Part shown: positions 43,381 to 49,678 of the stretch, one piece after another
How positions within the stretch are numbered: the stretch's first letter is position 1
Layout of the letters: every line of letters begins with the position of its first letter
Assembly (NCBI RefSeq): GCF_019308285.1
Contig: NZ_WWEM01000035.1
Coordinates: 124,001 to 188,000, forward strand
From: Flavobacterium quisquiliarum
GTDB lineage: Bacteria > Bacteroidota > Bacteroidia > Flavobacteriales > Flavobacteriaceae
Direction of reading: 5' to 3'
Length of the DNA stretch: 64,000 nucleotides
The notes under the pieces: model-generated
The model's input: only the letters and a program-made list of their open reading frames with translations
What the model was told of the DNA's origin: nothing
Database searches by the model: none
Made by a program: the position numbers and the translations under genes

Positions 43381-44430
43381 TTAGTGTGCTGCGATCACAG
43401 TGATATTCATTCCCGCTCTTAAAAAATCGGTTTGTTTGTCGTTGTCTTTTAACTGAATTCGAACTGGAATTCTTTGCTCAATTTTTACGAAATTCCCTGT
43501 TGCATTATCTGGAGGAAGCAATGAAAATCTTGCCCCACTCGCAGGCGATAAAGAAGCAATTGTACCCATGAAAGTTTTATCACTTACAGCATCAGCTTTA
43601 ATTTCAACATCCTGTCCAACGGTTAAATATTGTAATTGTGTTTCTTTAAAATTGGCTGTAATCCATTTTTCTTTGCTTACAATTGACAATAGAGATTGTC
43701 CTTCTTTTACCAATTGTCCAGGCTGTAAAGTTCGTTTTCCAACCCAGCCGTCATAAGGCGCTGTAATGATTGTATACGAAAGAAATAATGCCGCATTATC
43801 AGCCACAGCTTGTTTGGATGCAATATTAGTCTGCGTTGTCGGAACGTTCGCTTCAGCAACAGAAGTACTTAAAGTAGCCGAGTGAATTCTGTTTTTCATT
43901 TCCTGAAAATGTGCCTGAGCAGCTTCGTAATCGGCGCGGACTTTTTCTAACTGCTGAGAAGTTGCCGCTTCTTCACTTACCAAAGCTTTGTATCTTTCGT
44001 ATTCCAGTTTGGTTTTCCAAAGATTTGATTTTGCCGCATCTAATTGTGCTTCGTTAATTGCTGTTGCACTGGCTGTGTTTATGGCATTTTTTTGAGCCAC
44101 AACGCTGTTTTGCTCTGCATTTTGAACATCGGCAAGAGCCACATTCAGTTTTGATTTGTATTCACGATTGTCAATCACAACCAAAGTATCGCCTTTATGC
44201 ACAAACTGGTTTTCGTTAAAACGAACTTCCTGTACATAACCAGTAATACGCGACATAATTGGCGTAACATATTGTTCTACCTGCGCGTCATTGGTTTCTT
44301 CATGGTTTCTGTTGAACACATAAAACCAAATTCCTAAAATAACACCGCTTATAACAAGCACACACGCAATAATTGTTATTAGTATATGAAACGTTTTGTT
44401 TCTTCTAGTTTCATTTTTAATCTTAACCAT
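43381..44430 (-). CDS. HlyD/EmrA-type membrane fusion protein
   Basis: A 349-residue periplasmic adaptor. One N-terminal membrane helix (FHILITIIACVLVISGVILGIW) is followed by the lipoyl half-motif NEETNDAQVEQYVTPIMSRI and VHKGDTLVVIDNREY, a coiled-coil hairpin (about 90-200), the second half VKEGQSLLSIVSKEKWITANF and a beta-barrel with NFVKIEQRIPVRIQL. EmrA-like topology fits the adjacent MFS permease, two bases away, and the TolC gene. Confidence 0.9.
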   Translation of the reverse strand: MVKIKNETRRNKTFHILITIIACVLVISGVILGIWFYVFNRNHEETNDAQVEQYVTPIMSRITGYVQEVRFNENQFVHKGDTLVVIDNREYKSKLNVALADVQNAEQNSVVAQKNAINTASATAINEAQLDAAKSNLWKTKLEYERYKALVSEEAATSQQLEKVRADYEAAQAHFQEMKNRIHSATLSTSVAEANVPTTQTNIASKQAVADNAALFLSYTIITAPYDGWVGKRTLQPGQLVKEGQSLLSIVSKEKWITANFKETQLQYLTVGQDVEIKADAVSDKTFMGTIASLSPASGARFSLLPPDNATGNFVKIEQRIPVRIQLKDNDKQTDFLRAGMNITVIAAH

Positions 44431-44463
44431 ATCCTTTTCTCTATTCTTTTATCTATTCTCCCC

Positions 44464-44508
44464 CAGGATTAAAATCCTGCGCTACAACATAAATCGTTCC
44501 TCCGGAAC
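44464..44508. repeat. Two small palindromes between TolC and HlyD genes
   Basis: CAGGATTAAAATCCTG (44464-44479) and GTTCCTCCGGAAC (44496-44508) are perfect short palindromes in an otherwise pyrimidine-rich gap of 132 bases inside the efflux unit. They could attenuate or process the transcript. Confidence 0.5.
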
Positions 44509-44562
44509 TGAAAATCTATATTCTTTACTCTATTCTCTATATTCTATTTTCTATGCTCCGAA

Positions 44563-45921
44563 CTAAATCTCGCTAGGCATCATCCCTGCCGTATGCAACA
44601 GCTCGTAATGTTTCAAAATCGCATCCAGTCGTGTAGAAATTTTGTTGTATTTCGCCTGAAGCAAAGCATTATCAGCATCAACCATTTCGGTAATTAAAAC
44701 CAGCTGATTTAAATACTTCAGTTTTACAATTCTGTAATTTTCATTAGCTAAATCCAAAGCTTTGTCAACCACCACAAACTTTTCAAGGATTTCCTGATAT
44801 TGTGTATGTTCTTTATAAAGCTTGTCCTGGATTTCCTCTTTTACAATTTCATTCTGCATTTTCTGCCATTCGATTTTGGTATTCGCCTGATCCATTTTGG
44901 TTTTGTTTTTATACAAAGAAGAAAGATCAAAAGTAGCTTCAATACCCACTTGCCCTAAAGTGTACAAATAAGGATTTGGCGGAAAGAATTTATAGTTTGG
45001 ATAATAAAAACCGTAATTTCCAAAGAAGTGAACGCTTGGCAGGTAATTTCCTTTTACCATTTTCAATTCGGTTTTGCTGATATCCAATTCCTGGCTTGCA
45101 ATTCGCATTTCTTCGTTTTGCAAAGCTTTAGTCATATAATAATCATACGGATCTAGGCCGTTCATTTCGTCCAAACTTGATGTTGTATCAATTGCAATTT
45201 CCTCATTTTCCGGAATCTGGATCAGCGTTTTCAGATCGTGAAGTGCGATTTTAATGTTTTTGGAGTTAGTTAACGCATTCAATTCACGATCTGAAAGCTG
45301 TAATTCGGCACGAATAACTTCGTTTTTCGTAACCGTTCCATGTTTTTGAAGCGATTGCACTTCTTTCAGTCGGCTTTTTTCTTCTTTGATGTTTTCTTCA
45401 AAAATCTTCTGAAGTTCCATCATTTTATAAATCGCCAGATAGTTGGCTACCACTTCCAGTTCGATATCATTTTCGGTTTTTTCCGTTTTTATTTTAGCGA
45501 TTTCGTTTTCCTGATTCGCAATTTTGATGGCATTGTTAATCTTATTCCCAGCATAAATTGGCATTTTAAAGGTAGAATTGACCTCATAAATTTCAGGAAT
45601 CGCCTTTGTAACTTCTTTACCATTTAAGAATCCGCTTCCTTTGAATTCCGTAATATTTGTAATTCTGGAATACATGCCGTTTAGTTGTACGTCTGGCAGT
45701 CGAAGTTCTTTTCTTTCTTTGATGTTTTGCTCCGAGAGCGTGACCTCCAGTTGAGATCTAAGGATTTTTTTGTTGTTTTCTTTCGCCAGTTTCAAAGCTT
45801 CTTGTAATGAAACCGAATGAACTTCCTGCGCTTGTAAGCCATTGAATGCTAATATCATTACGAATAACAGCAGGATTCTGGGAAAACAATCGTCTGTAGA
45901 ATTTGTTATTTTAAGGAACAT
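44563..45921 (-). CDS. TolC-family outer membrane efflux protein
   Basis: A 452-residue outer-membrane channel. The N terminus has an exported segment (ILLLFVMILAFNGLQA) with an unusual preceding MFLKITNSTDDCFPR; the mature part shows two OEP halves, each starting with SLQEALKLAKENN- or YYMTKALQNEEMRIASQELD-type helices, and LALANENYRIVKLKYLNQLVLITEMVDADNALL. It is the first gene of the pump unit, downstream of the AraC gene on the same strand. No signal lipobox is seen. Confidence 0.88.
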   Translation of the reverse strand: MFLKITNSTDDCFPRILLLFVMILAFNGLQAQEVHSVSLQEALKLAKENNKKILRSQLEVTLSEQNIKERKELRLPDVQLNGMYSRITNITEFKGSGFLNGKEVTKAIPEIYEVNSTFKMPIYAGNKINNAIKIANQENEIAKIKTEKTENDIELEVVANYLAIYKMMELQKIFEENIKEEKSRLKEVQSLQKHGTVTKNEVIRAELQLSDRELNALTNSKNIKIALHDLKTLIQIPENEEIAIDTTSSLDEMNGLDPYDYYMTKALQNEEMRIASQELDISKTELKMVKGNYLPSVHFFGNYGFYYPNYKFFPPNPYLYTLGQVGIEATFDLSSLYKNKTKMDQANTKIEWQKMQNEIVKEEIQDKLYKEHTQYQEILEKFVVVDKALDLANENYRIVKLKYLNQLVLITEMVDADNALLQAKYNKISTRLDAILKHYELLHTAGMMPSEI

Positions 45922-46093
45922 GAATACTTTAATATTTGATGGTGCAAAGTTCCTTCATTTTTCTCTTGACTGATAATTCTAAAAAGCCAACAACATATTC
46001 ATTTCGGACAAACGTTAAAATTCTATTTTTCTAAAACGTTATATTAAAACACTGAAAAACAATTTATTACAAAATAGATTTGGATTATGGAAT

Positions 46094-46296
46094 TTTCACG
46101 CAGATTTAAAAGGATTTTGGCAGATACGTGCAGATTTTTGTTTTTTTTGAAAAATCTCCCGCAGATCTCGCAGATTGTGCAGATTAATAAAGTATTAGAA
46201 AAATCTCCCAAATCCGCGAGATCTGCGGGAGAAATCCATTAACATAATCAATGAAAATTTGCTGAATCTGCTCAAATCTGCCGAATCTGCGTGAAA
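46094..46296. repeat. Nested intergenic inverted repeat
   Basis: Outer arms TTTCACGCAGATT (46094-46106) and AATCTGCGTGAAA (46284-46296) are perfect, 13 bp. Inner arms TCTCCCGCAGATCTCGC (46155-46171) and GCGAGATCTGCGGGAGA (46216-46232) are perfect over 17 bp. The rest of the gap 45922-46303 is AT-rich promoter-like sequence. A palindrome of one type thus sits inside the loop of another. Confidence 0.9.
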
Positions 46297-46303
46297 CAAA
46301 ATT

Positions 46304-47125
46304 TTACTTTCGTTCTAAAATCTCTTCACCATTTAAGTAATCGGAAGGTCTTTGGCCTAGAATCTTGAAGAATGTGTTGCTGAAAGTCGGAACGCTGTTG
46401 TAACCAACTTCTTCGGCTACCTCTTTTACTGAAAGTTTTCTCTCTAATAAAAGTTCGATTGCTTTTAAAATTCTACGGATGGTATAATATTGAATAAACG
46501 ACATGCCAAGATCTTTTTGAAACAAGCGATACAACGAGCGTTCGCTGTAACCAAATTCATGTGCCACATCAGCAAACAGAATCGTTTCTCCAAGGTTATT
46601 TTCAACATGACGAAGGATTTTTCCCAATCGTTTGTCTTTTGGCTGTGGTAATTCTAAAGGCAGATTGTTGGTGCAAATTTGTGGAAGAATCGCTTTTATA
46701 GCCTTGGCAATTGTAAAGTTTGGAGTTCCTTTTTTAAGATCACCATTCCAACGATTGGTAAAAAGCATCATCTGCAATAACAAATTATTGACTGGATAAA
46801 TTCCTTCTACTTTATAAAAGTCATCCTCGTCTTTTTCAACCGGAAAATATAGATTTCGCATCGTAACACTTTCCGATTTCGGCTCGATACTATGCTCCAC
46901 TCCACTCGGAATCCAGATAAAATGTCTTGCCGGCAAAAAGTACGTTTTGGTTTCTGTAGTCACAAAAACAACATCACCTTCTGCATAAAGCAATTGTGCT
47001 TTAACGTGCCTGTGTGGCGGAATAAACAATTCCCCCATCAAATCGTGGTGGCAATAAATGCTTTTTTTATCGGCATCTACTTTCCTGATGTAGTATTTAT
47101 CGAGTTTCTGACCAGAATGTTCCAT
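46304..47125 (-). CDS. AraC-family regulator with cupin domain
   Basis: A 273-residue transcription factor. The N-terminal cupin (about 25-110) shows LFIPPHRHVKAQLLYAEGDV and FIWIPSGVEHSIEP; the C-terminal AraC double HTH (about 165-265) has FADVAHEFGYSERSLYRLFQ, DLGMSFIQYYTIRRILKAIE and VAEEVGYNSVPTFSNTFFK. It lies upstream of the TolC/HlyD/MFS genes on the same strand with a repeat-filled 382-base gap, so it is the likely local activator or repressor of the pump; the ligand is unknown. Confidence 0.9.
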   Translation of the reverse strand: MEHSGQKLDKYYIRKVDADKKSIYCHHDLMGELFIPPHRHVKAQLLYAEGDVVFVTTETKTYFLPARHFIWIPSGVEHSIEPKSESVTMRNLYFPVEKDEDDFYKVEGIYPVNNLLLQMMLFTNRWNGDLKKGTPNFTIAKAIKAILPQICTNNLPLELPQPKDKRLGKILRHVENNLGETILFADVAHEFGYSERSLYRLFQKDLGMSFIQYYTIRRILKAIELLLERKLSVKEVAEEVGYNSVPTFSNTFFKILGQRPSDYLNGEEILERK

Positions 47126-47185
47126 TGGTGTTTAATATAGCACTTTTTGTGATATTAAAGATAAGAAGAAAATGGGATTGTAAAT

Positions 47186-47340
47186 TTAACCGCAAAGTAC
47201 GCTAAGATTTACGCAAAGATCGCAAGTTTTTTTTAAAGCAAGATTTATAAAAGTTCGCAAAGCTTTTTGGAAACAGCTTTGCGAACTTTGCGGTTATAAA
47301 AATGATCTTAAGAAAGAAACCTTGCGACCTTTGCGGTTAA
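47186..47340. repeat. Nested intergenic inverted repeat
   Basis: Outer arms TTAACCGCAAAG (47186-47197) and CTTTGCGGTTAA (47329-47340), perfect 12 bp. Inner arms AAAGTTCGCAAAGCT (47250-47264) and AGCTTTGCGAACTTT (47275-47289), perfect 15 bp with a ten-base loop. A terminator hairpin follows at 47349. Confidence 0.9.
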
Positions 47341-47348
47341 GCCAAAAA

Positions 47349-47377
47349 AAAAGCCTTTCCGTTAAGGAAAGGCTTTT
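47349..47377 (-). terminator. Terminator-like hairpin beside the tRNA-like remnant
   Basis: AAAAGCCTTTCC (47349-47360) and GGAAAGGCTTTT (47366-47377), a 12-bp stem with a T run on the minus strand. It is built like the terminators downstream of the two intact tRNA-Asp genes. Confidence 0.75.
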
Positions 47378-47384
47378 AACAACT

Positions 47385-47462
47385 TGGTCTCGTTCTTGAA
47401 AACGAGAGGACTCGAACCCGTCTCGTCCTTAGACGAGATGACAGACACGTATTCTAACCTAC
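47385..47462 (-). pseudogene. Degenerate tRNA-Asp-like sequence
   Basis: Contains GGTCTCG, GGACTCGAACCCG and, later, TGACAGACACGTATTCTAACC, which line up with CGGTCTGG, GGACTCGAACCCG and TGACAGGCATGTATTCTAACC of the intact tRNA-Asp genes nearby, but pairing in the acceptor and D arms is broken. The T-loop core is kept. It is also followed on its 3' side by a terminator like those of the intact genes. Confidence 0.6.
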
Positions 47463-47472
47463 CTTACCTTTC

Positions 47473-47718
47473 TTATTTATGTTCTTTGATTAAAGCTTCT
47501 ATCGATTTTCTATTTAATTTTTTCAATCTCAATTCTTCAATTAAAGCTTCTTTTTTAGTTTCAAATGCTTTGGAATAAACCAATTCCCATGGCCCTTTAT
47601 TAGAAGTATATTGGCTTCTATTTTCATTGTGATACAATAATCTTTTAGCGATATCTTCACTAAATCCTTTGTAATAGATATCAAAAGTTTTAGAATAAAT
47701 TATCTAAACGTAAAACAT
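47473..47718 (-). pseudogene. GIY-YIG nuclease family gene with in-frame stop
   Basis: The reading frame starts ATG TTT TAC GTT and then meets TAG at codon 5 (47704-47706), continuing IIYSKTFDIYYKGFSEDIA, with GPWELVYSKAFETKKEALIEE further on, to a TAA at 47473-47475. The region after the stop matches GIY-YIG nuclease family proteins (about 80-95 residues), where a Tyr is expected at codon 5 in the motif region. Translation could restart downstream, but the GIY strand would be lost. Lies between tRNA-like copies. Confidence 0.75.
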
Positions 47719-47741
47719 AAATCAAAACTTAATGGTAAAAA

Positions 47742-47772
47742 AAAAATACCTATCGTAATGATAGGTATTTTT
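47742..47772 (-). terminator. Terminator of tRNA-Asp copy 1
   Basis: AAAAATACCTATC (47742-47754) and GATAGGTATTTTT (47760-47772), 13 bp perfect, five-base loop, T run on the minus strand, 12 bases from the tRNA 3' end. Confidence 0.88.
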
Positions 47773-47783
47773 AACAACTTAGG

Positions 47784-47857
47784 CGGTCTGGACGGGACTC
47801 GAACCCGCGACCCCATGCGTGACAGGCATGTATTCTAACCAACTGAACTACCAAACC
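47784..47857 (-). tRNA. tRNA-Asp (anticodon GTC), copy 1
   Basis: Reading the minus strand, acceptor GGTTTGG pairs with CCAGACC (with one G-U type pair), discriminator G. The anticodon loop CTGTCAC in a CATGC/GCATG stem gives GTC. The T arm has GGTTCGAGTCCC. 74 nt without CCA. Sequence is identical to copy 2 at 48592 over the whole tRNA. Confidence 0.96.
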
Positions 47858-48002
47858 CTGCGTTATTGCGAGTGCAAAAATACAACAGATTTTCGTTTCT
47901 GCAAGCGTTTTTTTAAATAAAATTTTGAAAAATTTTTAATGAGTTAAATTCCAATATTTTAAAAATTTACCTTAAAAGCAAAAAAGAAGAAGTTTCTTTC
48001 TT

Positions 48003-48065
48003 TTTCTTAACCGAAATCCCGATAGCTATCGGGAGCAAAGAGCTACGCAAAGTTCGCAAAGGTTT
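48003..48065. repeat. Outer left arm with embedded palindrome
   Basis: TTAACCG followed by TCCCGATAGCTATCGGGA (near 48010-48027) and then GCAAAGAGCTACGCAAAG. The right partner is at 48340-48397 (CTTTGCGTAAATC, GCGCTCTTTGCGG). In that partner the words around the embedded palindrome run on without it. Confidence 0.65.
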
Positions 48066-48093
48066 TCCACGTAGCATCATTTATCCCATTTTT

Positions 48094-48173
48094 AAACATA
48101 GCCCGTGGTTTCAACCACGGGAAACGTATTGCTATACATTGTGTCCCCGTGGTTGAAACCACGGGCTATGTTT
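48094..48173. repeat. 28-bp perfect inverted repeat, doubly palindromic
   Basis: Arms 48094-48121 and 48146-48173 are perfectly complementary over 28 bases. Each arm contains CCCGTGGTTTCAACCACGGG or its complement, which is itself a 20-base palindrome. The 24-base loop includes GTATTGCTATACATT. It sits inside the larger repeat whose arms are at 48003-48065 and 48340-48397. Confidence 0.93.
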
Positions 48174-48216
48174 TAATATAATGAATGGAAAATCTTTGTA
48201 GAGTTACTTGTAGCGA

Positions 48217-48250
48217 TTGCTTCGCCAGTTCGCTTTCGCTCGTGTCTTCG
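48217..48250. repeat. Short dispersed repeat phrase, copy 3
   Basis: CTTCGCCAGTTCGCTTTCGC followed by TCGTGTC, related to 14670 and 39552. Its own halves are partly mirrored. Confidence 0.4.
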
Positions 48251-48339
48251 TTCCTCAGAAAGACAAACTGTGCGTTAGAATAAAATTAAGCAAAAAAAAA
48301 TCACAAAACTTTCTCAATCGTAAGCTTTGTGACCTTTGC

Positions 48340-48397
48340 ATTCTTAAAAAATATCTTTGCGAACTTTGCGTAAATCTTAGCGCTCTTTGCGGTAAAA
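48340..48397. repeat. Outer right arm of the 48.0-48.4 kb repeat
   Basis: Reads ...CTTTGCGAACTTTGCGTAAATC and GCGCTCTTTGCGG; complementary to the left arm at 48003-48065 once the embedded palindrome there is left out. Together with the 28-bp repeat between them this is a three-layer arrangement. Confidence 0.6.
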
Positions 48398-48440
48398 TTT
48401 TCATCACGTCTAAGCAAAACCAGAAGTGTCTTAAATCAAA

Positions 48441-48521
48441 AAAGCCATCCACAAAAGTGGAAAGCTTTTCATTGGTCTAACTACTAAACCAGCTACGAGT
48501 TACAAAGTCGTAGCAAAACAA
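48441..48521. repeat. Possible second tRNA-like remnant with hairpin
   Basis: AAAAAAGCCATCC...GGAAAGCTTTTC followed by GGTCTAACTACTAAACCAGC resembles, in broken form, the terminator-plus-tRNA layout of the neighbouring tRNA-Asp units. Too eroded for a firm call. Confidence 0.3.
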
Positions 48522-48551
48522 CACAACTAATCTTAGATACCGTATTTGGGC

Positions 48552-48579
48552 AAAAAAGCCTTTCTGTTAAGAAAGGCTT
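48552..48579 (-). terminator. Terminator of tRNA-Asp copy 2
   Basis: AAGCCTTTC (48556-48564 region) and GAAAGGCTT (48571-48579) with a T run on the minus strand, directly past the tRNA 3' end. Confidence 0.8.
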
Positions 48580-48591
48580 CTCCCAATATTG

Positions 48592-48665
48592 CGGTCTGGA
48601 CGGGACTCGAACCCGCGACCCCATGCGTGACAGGCATGTATTCTAACCAACTGAACTACCAAACC
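48592..48665 (-). tRNA. tRNA-Asp (anticodon GTC), copy 2
   Basis: A 74-nt tRNA identical to copy 1 at 47784-47857: acceptor GGTTTGG/CCAGACC, anticodon GTC, T arm GGTTCGAGTCCC, no encoded CCA. It is downstream of the DUF58 gene, separated by 86 bases, in the same orientation. Confidence 0.96.
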
Positions 48666-48751
48666 TCTGCGTTATTGCGGTTGCAAAGATATAACAGAAT
48701 TTCGTTTCTGCAAGCGTTTTTATAAAAAAAATGAAATTATTTTTATAAATA

Positions 48752-49678
48752 TTATCCAAAGTTTTGTTTTTCAACCAAATATGTAGTCAATATTTTTTCA
48801 AAATTATCGCCCACATTTACCGGAACGTACTTAATTTGGTTCTTCGCACAGGTTAAAGCCAAGTTTTTAAAATAAGCTTCTACCCTTTTTTCGTATTCCT
48901 GTTTTACATTATCAGCAAAAATAGAAACCTCTTCGCCTGATTCTAAGTCAATGAATTTTCTTGGTGCGTTGTCAAAACCAAATTTCAATTCTGTTTCATT
49001 ATCCACTACATGAAATAAAACTACTTTATGTTTGTTGTGTTTAAGATGCTGTAAAGCGTTGAAAAGCTTTTCATCGTCTTCCGTCTGAAACATATCGGTA
49101 AACAAAATAATCATCGAACGACGGTGCATTTTCTCTGCTATTTGATGTAAATACGTAATCGTATCAGTCGTTTTTTTGACTTTTGGCTGAACCAATAATT
49201 CTTCCAATTTATTCAAAAGCATTCTATGATGACGATCGCTTCCTTTCTCTGGTGCGTAATATTCGTATTTATCCGAGAAGACACTTAAACCCACGGCATC
49301 GCGCTGTTTCTTTAAAATATTCATTAAAACCGCCGAAGCCAAAACCGCAAAACCAATCTTCTTTTCATAAAATGGTTGATTCGATTTCAGTTCCGGATAA
49401 TGCATTGACGACGAATTATCGACAATTAAATGACAGCGTAAATTGGTTTCTTCCTCAAAACGTTTTGTGTACAAACGATCGGTTTTAGCAAACAATTTCC
49501 AATCGATATGTTTGGTGCTTTCGCCTGCATTATAGACTTTATGCTCCGCAAATTCAGCCGAAAATCCATGAAACGGACTCTTGTGCATTCCCGATATAAA
49601 ACCTTCCACAACCTGGTTCGCCAGCATTTCGAGATGCTGAAAACTGGAGACTTTCTCTATTTCCGATTCAATTTTCAT
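48752..49678 (-). CDS. DUF58 protein
   Basis: A 308-residue protein of the DUF58/VWA group. The N-terminal DUF58 region has FISGMHKSPFHGFSAEFAEH and STKHIDWKLFAKTDRLYTKRF; a von Willebrand-like metal site is D87-x-S89-x-S91 in LIVDNSSSMHYP. These proteins form part of an MoxR/BatA-type chaperone or aerotolerance group in many bacteria. Its start overlaps the M1 aminopeptidase stop by four bases (49675-49678), so the two are translated together. Confidence 0.88.
   Translation of the reverse strand: MKIESEIEKVSSFQHLEMLANQVVEGFISGMHKSPFHGFSAEFAEHKVYNAGESTKHIDWKLFAKTDRLYTKRFEEETNLRCHLIVDNSSSMHYPELKSNQPFYEKKIGFAVLASAVLMNILKKQRDAVGLSVFSDKYEYYAPEKGSDRHHRMLLNKLEELLVQPKVKKTTDTITYLHQIAEKMHRRSMIILFTDMFQTEDDEKLFNALQHLKHNKHKVVLFHVVDNETELKFGFDNAPRKFIDLESGEEVSIFADNVKQEYEKRVEAYFKNLALTCAKNQIKYVPVNVGDNFEKILTTYLVEKQNFG

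Noticed and set aside
47384..47578. A 64-codon plus-strand frame
   Set aside because: It crosses the tRNA-like remnant and the complement of the GIY-YIG pseudogene; its sequence has no protein-like features.
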